Shown in pieces: positions 59,301-64,000 of a DNA stretch of 64,000 nucleotides. This DNA is from Sipunculus nudus (Eukaryota; Annelida; Sipuncula; Golfingiida; Sipunculidae), in NCBI GenBank assembly GCA_026874595.1, contig CM049310.1, positions 90,093,556-90,157,555 of the forward strand, written 5' to 3'. A model generated the notes under the pieces. That model saw only the letters and a program-made list of their open reading frames with translations. It did not search any database and was not told the DNA's origin. Every line of letters begins with the position of its first letter. Position 1 is the stretch's first letter. A program made the translations under genes and the position numbers.

Positions 59301-62300
59301 CCCATGGGTATGCGGGTGTTGGTTATATCGCTGCAGGAATGTGTTGTTTTCTTTTTTTTCTAACAGGTAATAGAGAAAATGTATGGCTACATGTAGACGC
59401 CGCCTATGCCGGGTCTGCCTTCATATGTCCCGAGTTTAGACCGCTGCTTGATGGTGTTGAGGTATTTATGGTTAATACGTACACGAATGAAACATATTAC
59501 TACTAGGGTTGTGAAGAAACAACTCGATGTTAAGTCAATACATGTATATCATTTCCGATTGGATTATGACTTTGCGCTTTCAAATAGTTTTCTAGTGATA
59601 CATAGGGAATGTCAAGTGCAACGTCAAGGTCGTTTTTCAAAGTCTAAAACTAATTTTTTTTCAAGATTAATCATTCAGACCAATAACAGATTCTCTACTT
59701 CAATATATGCATTTGTGAAGAGAAGGATATAGCTCCTACAACTTAAATCTGTTCTTATGTTTTTAGCTGAGATGAGTCATACATTGGGTTGAAGGCAAAC
59801 ATATATATTTTATAGTTTTTAATGGAGGAATGCCCCTTTTTATCACTTTATCTTCAAAGACCTAGTTTGATCTCATTGCACTTTTTCTCTTTTGTGTTAT
59901 TTCAGTATGTTCTTTGCTTTACAGTTTGCAGATTCTTTCAACTTTAACCCCCACAAATGGATGCTGGTAAACTTTGATTGCTCGGCTATGTGGTAAGTAT
60001 GTTTTAGACCGGCTGTTGTTGGTCAGTGGTAAAGCAAAGGACTAAAAAACCGGAAGGCCGCGAGTTAAAAATCTCAACCGACGAGCGGTGATATTCTTTT
60101 GCGGTGGGTCCCCACTCAGGGTCAATGTTCTGCAGGATAATTGGGAAAGCTATGGCCAACGGCCATGTATCACTCGCAAACGAGTGCATCTTTTGGGGTT
60201 CCTCGATGTTATGACCAAGCAAAGTGGATGGTTACACACCCAGGACACGCAGGTGCTGTAGACACCGAGTGAAACCAGGAAACAAAATAATATATTAGGA
60301 AGCGAGTGCTACCGCTCAGTCAAGTAGTCCCAAACCGAAATGTAAACTTTGCAGATGTACATACTCAGGGAACGTATTGGAACAGTTAGCATTTAAAAAA
60401 GAAAGGAGGTTACCTCCACCTAAAAAATAAAAAAAAAATGTATGTTTTCTCTTATTGCACTTATGCCTTTGCAAGAAGGGTATGCGTTTGTTCCTGACTG
60501 TGAGTGTTTGTGTGTTTTATTTTTGTGATTTTGATTAAACATTACTCACGCAATCTTGAACGGAATCGCACGAGATTGTTAGGGCATTTCGGCTTTAGGC
60601 CAAAAAAAGAATTATTATATTTCGGTGTGGATCCGGCACTAACCAAGATTCAGGAACGTCATAATTGATTATTCAGAAATAAAGAGTAACCTTTGCACGA
60701 ATAAACCTGAGAATATTGGCCGAATATGGAATTTCCACATGGCGGAGGCTTGTTTTCTTTCGAATTGCAGGTTTGTTGTTGTAAAGGGTGTCTACCTTAG
60801 TTACGTATCAGCCTAATTAAAGAATATGTGAAGATAATTTATTGCAGTACCTCGTTATGTATAGAGGGGTTGACTTAAACCTTAACTATGTAAAGGGCCG
60901 AGTGATTTGTATCCATTTTATTTTCTTTAACGATTGGTCACTGTCCTATTGGTAGCACGGTTTACTAAATATTGATAAGGAAAGGCATGCAAAAAGAATA
61001 TATTTTTATTAATTATTTAGGATTTTAGACCCTCATATGGACGAGACCACTATTAACTGGGGAGTAATTATATTATTTGCTCGAGCCTCAGAGGTTCTAT
61101 CAAGAATTTAGTGACACCTTAGTCACAATTCGTCACAGAGTAATCCCTAATATAAAAAATATAAATGAAAAATTTATCAAATATATCATTTTAAAGAGAT
61201 TAATATACTCACACAGGGTTAAAGACCCCTCTCATATGGTGGAGGCCTTCGGTGTTGACCCGCTTGTTTTAAAACATGAACACCAGGACAACGCCGTGGA
61301 TATCAGGGTAAGCATGGAACGATAACACGCACAAACAAACACGCATGGCACAACCAGAAGAAAAAAAACATTTGTATATACAGTGTGGCTCTTATTGGTG
61401 CTACTTCTATAAAGGGATGCCCTTATTTTAGAAGTATATATATAAATAAACATATACATATATAAACTGAAAATATATATTTTATAAACTGTTCAATAAT
61501 AATAAATGGAATTCAAACATTTTTCGCATTTACCCTGTCATAAGCATACACCATGCAGTCCTCCCAGATCTCCTTGTTCCAGAACTGGTTTTTTTTCTGC
61601 ACCATATATTATTTTTTCCGTATATTTTTTTTCCAGCACTGGCAAATACCCCTCGGATTTCGGTTCCGTTCACTCAAACTCTGGTTTGTCTTCCGTATGT
61701 ACGGAGTGCAGGGAATACAAACACATATCAGAAAGGTAATAAAGCAGGCCTCCCACGCAGGGATTCTGTATACGATTATTACAGTTTCCTACATTGGGAT
61801 TTGCTACGTTTTAATACAATTTTCTAAAAGATTTGTAGGCAACAGTAGGTTAGGACCTACCCTAACTTCCAAAATTTAATTATGATCAAACTAAATTCTT
61901 TCATATAAGCTTTAAAATACATAATAAAATAATTTTTGCAGCATTGATATAGACATATATTGGAACTCCCCTATTATGGCTTTTTATCAGGGTTTGATGG
62001 TGGTCTGACGAATTTTTCATTTAATGCACAATTTCTATTTATAACGAACGCGTTATATCTTGCCTCTGGCAATATGTATGCATTCAACAATAACATCAAT
62101 ATAAAATGAAAAAGAAAACATTTCTTTTACTTGTGTAAATATCATCCCTTTCCCTAATATCTTTATTAAAAAACTAACAATTTTAACCAATGATAGTTTT
62201 ATAGGAAGGTAGAATAAATGGTCTATAAAACAAAATATAAAAAGAATTTTTTTTCCAAACATACACGTACATGCAAAATTTGAATGATTTATTCCTGTTG

Positions 62301-63183
62301 ATTGGTAAGAAATATCCCGCTAAAGATGAAACGAAAACAGTGGTGATCAGCTGCCCATTGCGGTATCGGGGGAAACGTAAGATTTTATTAAATTATACGT
62401 TGCGTTCAGCCTTATTTAGCTTCTTCTGTCTAGCGCCACTTGCTCAACAAAGCTCTGTAGCCATCAAAGCTGAATGCTCTTTCTTTACACGCAATGTGTT
62501 GTATCTCTTTTAGCAAACTGCCCTTGCGAAAGAATTTGAAGCCCTAGTGAGGGCAGACGACAGGTTTGAGGTCACAAATGACGTCATCATGGGATTAGTC
62601 TGCTTCCGATTGAAGGTTGGTTGTCATATTTTAATACAACACTAACTTCCACTGAATAATGAAAATGAAACCCATCACATTTTCTCAAATCTTGTTCCTT
62701 ATATTTATATATTTATAATTGTATGTTTACTTGGGCTTATATACCTACTAAAGTAAGGGATACAGATTTGTTCAAAATATAGGATATGACGAATTTATTT
62801 TATTTCGTGACTTAATCAAATTTTAACAAGGAGGTTAAAAAGTAGATTCCAAAATCACTCAGTATGGCAATTACTTCATAAGGATTCCGTAGCTGTCCAT
62901 TGTTCATGAATGTGTCGTTAATTAGAGAAGGGGTATACATTAAGGTTTAACTTCGCTTGCATAACTCTTGTAGTTTTAACCTCCTTGATCTTTGCAACCA
63001 TGAATCTGATTTCAGGATCAGTCAAATGAAGTCAATGAGCGATATCTGAAGAAAATCAATGAAGACGGCAGGACACATCTAGTGCCATCTGTTGGGAAAG
63101 GCGTGTACTATCTGAGATTTGCCGTTTGTTCTGCCATGACAGAATCAAAAGATATAAAATATTCATGGGATGTAATCCAGTAG
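47189..63183 (+). CDS. DDC: Aromatic L-amino-acid decarboxylase-like gene, 12 coding exons, 465 aa
   Basis: Joined exons: 47189-47389, 55023-55136, 55512-55625, 56618-56752, 57421-57564, 58068-58134, 59367-59461, 59925-59992, 61217-61307, 61637-61735, 62514-62615, 63016-63183 (stop TAG). Every intron is GT-AG, phases match, and the sum is 1398 nt. The family makes monoamines (dopamine, serotonin) from aromatic amino acids with PLP, as a cytosolic homodimer. Seen: VTHW (W71), [10 protein letters not shown] (H190, stacks on PLP), LGTTG (T243-T244), HVDAAYAG (D269, pairs with the pyridine N), NPHKW (K301, Schiff base), HWQIPLG (G350; DDC-type Gly where histidine decarboxylase has Ser). Odd: the catalytic-loop Tyr (mammalian Y332, DPTYLKH) is V330 here (DPLVLKH); T82 is Ala; the C-terminus stops about 15 residues early. 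H190 argues against an insect-type aldehyde synthase, but loss of the Tyr could change the reaction. Family call is firm; exact substrate and paralogue are not. Confidence 0.95.
48027..48139 (+). pseudogene. Relic alternative copy of DDC exon 2, 1-bp frameshift
   Basis: Lies in intron 1, 6.9 kb before the intact exon 2. It has an acceptor (TTAAAG|ATC) and a donor (TGG|GTATAT). Its length is 113 bp against 114 bp for exon 2. Allowing one missing base in codon 4, it reads I-T-Y[12 protein letters not shown]... and ends [10 protein letters not shown], colinear with exon 2 and identical at about 17 of 38 positions. HAYFP and the terminal IG..F.W pattern are kept. Without a base restored, splicing it after exon 1 stays open within the exon but in the wrong frame. 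It is best read as a former mutually exclusive exon, now broken, or as a working exon with an assembly error. Confidence 0.8.
49480..49620. repeat. Local duplicate of 50030-50125
   Basis: GTGACACCCTTCAAATGATA, CAAGAGCACAATATACCAGC and AAAGCCACACAGAAG parallel GTGACATTTAAATCATATTG, AAAGAGAACAATATTTCAGC and ACAGCCACACAGGAG at 50042-50127. This places the DIRS-like element's left border after the second copy. Confidence 0.55.
49948..50035. repeat. Left remnant of the GGATAA-CTCAACTCTTTC minisatellite
   Basis: About four degenerate ~20-bp units (GGATAATCTCAACTATTTCC, TGGTAATTGCAACTCTTTCC). Same unit as the large array at 54.0-54.95 kb, now separated from it by the retroelement. Confidence 0.75.
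50128..50288 (-). repeat. 3' terminal repeat of the DIRS-like element
   Basis: Shares with the other end, in the same orientation, GCAGCGCGGTT, AAATGACCGCTGGCTTGCAC, ACGGAGGTA, CATGGTCCAATGGGTT, GGAGCCATC and TTCCCTGAT. Identity is clearly below 90% by eye. Confidence 0.85.
50530..51300 (-). pseudogene. Tyrosine recombinase remnant of the DIRS-like element
   Basis: Reverse translation gives [20 protein letters not shown] and TPDILLTIR (51.2-51.05 kb), then [17 protein letters not shown]. Near 50.62-50.65 kb comes [10 protein letters not shown], the catalytic HxxR box. Frame changes occur between these blocks; the terminal catalytic Tyr was not located. Confidence 0.75.
51500..51900 (-). pseudogene. 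RNase H remnant of the DIRS-like element
   Basis: [16 protein letters not shown] (about 51.87 kb) carries the first catalytic Asp. Then [52 protein letters not shown] and [11 protein letters not shown] follow the order of DIRS RNase H domains. Confidence 0.8.
51980..52650 (-). pseudogene. Reverse transcriptase remnant of the DIRS-like element
   Basis: [20 protein letters not shown] and [11 protein letters not shown] (52.6-52.5 kb), then [14 protein letters not shown] with the YxDD catalytic box (52.27 kb), GFSINWKKC, and [20 protein letters not shown] (52.0 kb). At least three frame changes. Confidence 0.85.
53168..53833 (-). pseudogene. Gag-like region of the DIRS-like element
   Basis: A 108-codon frame (53507-53833) starts 23 bp inside the terminal repeat with [20 protein letters not shown] and runs through a leucine-rich helical stretch. 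A second frame (53168-53356) follows. Called by position, not by sequence motif. Confidence 0.45.
53856..54013 (-). repeat. 5' terminal repeat of the DIRS-like element
   Basis: Direct-repeat partner of 50128-50288. For the minus-strand element this is the upstream end. Confidence 0.85.
54018..54955. repeat. ~20-bp minisatellite (GGATAAcCTCAACTCTTTCc), ~45 degenerate units
   Basis: Words such as TCTTTCCGGATA, ATAATCTCAACTCTTT and GATAACCTTAACTCTTTC recur through the whole stretch to within ~70 bp of the DDC exon 2 acceptor. The CT-rich strand supplies many pyrimidine tracts next to this acceptor. Confidence 0.85.
55023..55136 (+). CDS. DDC: DDC exon 2 (residues 68-105)
   Basis: Acceptor TTCTAG|GTG, donor TGG|GTAAGA, phase 0 on both sides. 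Encodes [20 protein letters not shown] and on to LGFSW, the substrate-pocket segment. Compared with mammalian DDC, T82 after AYFP is Ala here and I101 is Leu. Confidence 0.95.
55512..55625 (+). CDS. DDC: DDC exon 3 (residues 106-143)
   Basis: Acceptor ACATAG|ATA, donor CAG|GTCAGT. Encodes [20 protein letters not shown], then GKGGGVIQ. An AG at 55514-55515 inside the first codons is less suitable because it breaks phase. The last ~30 nt are the seed of the minisatellite that follows. Confidence 0.94.
55596..56075 (+). repeat. ~32-bp minisatellite copied from the exon 3/intron 3 junction, ~14 units
   Basis: The true junction reads AGGTGGGGTAATACAG|GTCAGTGAG. The following units read AGGTGAGGTCATACAGGTCA, GGTGGAGTCATACAGGTCAG and so on, with GTGAGACAAAG completing each ~32-bp unit. 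Roughly six units retain CAGGTCAG or CAGGTTAG, a usable 5' splice site. One more partial unit is at about 56226. The unit length is not a multiple of three, so use of a later copy would usually shift frame. Confidence 0.9.
56618..56752 (+). CDS. DDC: DDC exon 4 (residues 144-188)
   Basis: Acceptor TTTAAG|GGG, donor CAG|GTACGT. Encodes [16 protein letters not shown], the PLP-phosphate-binding SASEA motif, a charged helix ([10 protein letters not shown]), and ends LVAYCSDQ. Confidence 0.95.
56890..57300 (+). repeat. ~42-bp diverged minisatellite in intron 4, resembling the exon 4 end
   Basis: Units contain ACAGCTGGCGGTCTAATGCT followed by (C/T)(T/A)GACGACATAAC, e.g. near 57059, 57097, 57161, 57200 and 57233. 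The exon 4 end reads CTGGTAGCCTACTGCTCTGAC CAG|GTACGTTA. Over ~22 bases the two agree at about four of five positions. Confidence 0.65.
57421..57564 (+). CDS. DDC: DDC exon 5 (residues 189-236)
   Basis: Acceptor GAGTAG|GCA, donor TAT|GTAGGG. Opens with [11 protein letters not shown]190 corresponds to H192, the residue stacking on the PLP ring. It ends GLIPFY before the large-domain strand. Confidence 0.95.
58068..58134 (+). CDS. DDC: DDC exon 6 (residues 237-258 plus first base of C259)
   Basis: Acceptor TTGCAG|GCT, donor GTGT|GTAAGT. Encodes [20 protein letters not shown] then PV; the LGTT motif includes the Thr near PLP. Ends in phase 1, completed by GT of exon 7 to give Cys. Confidence 0.95.
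58405..59056. repeat. ~230-bp tandem repeat, 3 copies, in intron 6
   Basis: TCTGTGATTGGTCCTGTGTA starts copies near 58411, 58643 and 58871 (one base changed in the third). Copies are nearly identical, so recent. Each ends with GTGGCCACCAG and most carry TTGGTGTGGATCCGGC. Confidence 0.9.
59367..59461 (+). CDS. DDC: DDC exon 7 (residues 259-290)
   Basis: Acceptor AACAG|GTA, donor GAG|GTATTT. Encodes (C)[18 protein letters not shown], then the strongly conserved ICPEFR. D269 pairs with the PLP nitrogen. Confidence 0.95.
59925..59992 (+). CDS. DDC: DDC exon 8 (residues 291-312 plus two bases of W313)
   Basis: Acceptor TTACAG|TTT, donor TG|GTAAGT. Encodes [21 protein letters not shown]301 is the PLP Schiff-base lysine and the adjacent His is typical of DDC. 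Confidence 0.95.
60004..60290 (+). mobile_element. tRNA-headed SINE in intron 8
   Basis: TTGGTCAGTGGTAAAGCA (A box) and CGCGAGTTAAAAATCTC (decayed B box) at tRNA spacing. A conserved-looking body follows (GGGTCCCCACTCAGGGTCAA, CACTCGCAAACGAGTGC) to about 60290. Confidence 0.6.
60597..60645. repeat. Orphan fragment of the intron 6 230-bp repeat
   Basis: GGCCAAAAAAAGAATTATTA and then TATTTCGGTGTGGATCCGGC match the end of the 230-bp unit at 58.6 kb. This shows the unit is a dispersed element rather than only a local tandem. Confidence 0.8.
61217..61307 (+). CDS. DDC: DDC exon 9 (residues 313-343), catalytic loop with Tyr to Val
   Basis: Acceptor CACAG|GGT, donor AGG|GTAAGC. Encodes [20 protein letters not shown], then [10 protein letters not shown]. 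The loop aligns without gaps to DPTYLKH of mammalian DDC and NPIYLRH of histidine decarboxylase, placing Val (GTT) at the otherwise invariant catalytic Tyr. The exon is otherwise intact and well conserved. Confidence 0.93.
61637..61735 (+). CDS. DDC: DDC exon 10 (residues 344-376)
   Basis: Acceptor TTCCAG|CAC after a T-rich tract, donor AAG|GTAATA. Encodes [20 protein letters not shown], then MYGVQGIQ. G350 is the DDC-type residue (Ser in histidine decarboxylase). The residue after it is Phe where most members have Arg. Confidence 0.95.
62514..62615 (+). CDS. DDC: DDC exon 11 (residues 377-410)
   Basis: Acceptor TTTTAG|CAA, donor AAG|GTTGGT. Encodes [20 protein letters not shown] and ends GLVCFRLK, the start of the C-terminal small domain. 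Confidence 0.95.
63016..63183 (+). CDS. DDC: DDC exon 12 (residues 411-465, stop TAG)
   Basis: Acceptor TTTCAG|GAT. Encodes [19 protein letters not shown], a strand around [19 protein letters not shown], and ends WDVIQ. Family members normally continue about 15 residues after this tryptophan helix, so the C-terminal helix is shortened. Confidence 0.94.
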   Translation, partial: DQSNEVNERYLKKINEDGRTHLVPSVGKGVYYLRFAVCSAMTESKDIKYSWDVIQ

Positions 63184-63542
63184 ATATCCAACACAGTGCT
63201 CAGAGAATCTAAAGTCCGTAGCACCAACTGCTGTCCACCTTTCCTTTGTAAATTATTTTCTTAAAAACGCATTTTTAATTTTTTCCCTAGAAAAGACATA
63301 AGTATTTGTTTACCTTGTTATGTTTTTTAAGAGTGTTTACATGATACAATGAAAATGAACAGCCGTCGATTAAGAATGTTTTTGCATGTGACCAGTGAAC
63401 TTGCCCGGCAAAATTGGGTATAAGGTGTTGTAAAATGAAGACTGCTTTTTCTTTTTTTTTCAAATAATTCGTTCTCTGAAATAAGGTATTAGGTTGGTAT
63501 TTAATTACCTTGTTGAAAATAGGGTCAATCGATATTATATAC

Positions 63543-63548
63543 AATAAA
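63543..63548 (+). terminator. Candidate polyadenylation signal of the DDC gene
   Basis: AATAAA lies 360 nt after the stop codon, a normal 3' UTR length, and is the first canonical hexamer I see on this strand. No transcript data support it. Confidence 0.45.
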
Positions 63549-63717
63549 ACTGTTTACCGATGAAATGAAACTAATAACAATTCTCATAGCAAATATCAGG
63601 TGGACACGAGGGGTCTAAGGGGATGTGCGTTATAATTAAAGGGGTCCATTCACCTATCTGACATTTATAAGTTAAAGATGTATTAGATCTTTTATAAAAC
63701 TAAAAATCCTCAGACCA

Positions 63718-63719
<2 letters not shown>

Positions 63720-63757
<38 letters not shown>

Positions 63758-63790
63758 GAATCACATATATATATCAGGAATCACATATAT
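63720..63790. repeat. (AT)n tract with ATCAGGAATCACATAT duplication
   Basis: (AT)n at 63720-63754, followed by two copies of ATATATCAGGAATCACATAT. Confidence 0.9.
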
Positions 63791-64000
63791 TGTTGTCCAA
63801 AGGTAGGTGAATGGGCAACTACTAATTAAACTAAAGTTATTATGAAAAGTGCTTAATAAAAAAAAACCAGATGCCTATTCTACCTTACTGAGGTCATGCT
63901 TGACTGATGATTTTCACCCTAGGAATTAATACCTAGGTATTAAAGCCCATTGTATTAAAGTTTCAAAGACCGCTATACAATCGATTGTTATCAATGTCCA

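Noticed and set aside
59297-59366. Upstream extension of the exon 7 frame starting ATGGCCCATGGG
   Set aside because: It is intron sequence; the CTAACAG acceptor at 59366 and phase with exon 6 give the family sequence exactly.

Overview
This is a eukaryotic, intron-rich, AT-rich window. It probably comes from a marine mollusc, most likely a bivalve. That guess rests on repeat style: tandem-array elements ending in GACGGACA-type microsatellites plus a GCTCAGCTGA-type subterminal inverted repeat, tRNA-headed SINEs, degenerate LINEs and a DIRS-order retroelement. I see no bacterial-type genes, operons, rRNA or CRISPR.

Only one host gene is convincing, and it is complete. It is an aromatic L-amino-acid decarboxylase (DDC/AADC, PLP group II decarboxylase) on the + strand from 47189 to 63183. 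It has twelve coding exons of 201, 114, 114, 135, 144, 67, 95, 68, 91, 99, 102 and 168 bp, all with GT-AG borders and matching phases, giving 465 residues (animal DDC is about 480). The PLP lysine (NPHKW, K301), the aspartate (HVDAAYAG, D269) and the ring-stacking histidine (QAHSS, H190) are present. The tyrosine of the mobile catalytic loop (Y332 in mammalian DDC) is replaced by valine (V330). An in-place, 1-bp-shifted second copy of exon 2 lies in intron 1, suggesting a former alternative exon.

Layout. 1-1.6 kb: tandem 340-bp repeats and TGTC microsatellite. 1.6-10.8 kb: no gene, only microsatellites and dispersed repeats. 10.8-12.3 and 20.1-21.7 kb: two copies of a dispersed duplicated segment. 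12.4-12.75 kb: LINE fragment. 17.5-19.8 kb: a ~110-bp satellite rich in 10-bp palindromes, with a homogenised 49-bp x 8 block. 22.3 kb: foldback. 22.6-27.6 kb: degenerate L1/Tx1-like LINE on the minus strand. 27.9-31.7 kb: a LINE ORF1-like fragment apparently split by a pearl/Helentron-like (HINE) composite with two tandem families. 33.8-35.2 kb: satellite with CT-tract spacers. 38.8-41.4 kb: degenerate LINE on the + strand. 42.5-43.7 kb: GCGCGGTAGCAA-rich array. 47.2-63.2 kb: the decarboxylase gene. Its first intron holds the relic exon and an antisense DIRS-order retroelement (50.1-54.0 kb) that sits inside a ~20-bp minisatellite. Introns 3 and 4 carry minisatellites that look copied from their own exon-intron junctions.

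The mobile elements are all broken and serve no visible joint function. The interest of the window is the enzyme's altered catalytic loop and the way the gene's introns have been reshaped by repeats. All similarities are from reading the sequence; no search was run.
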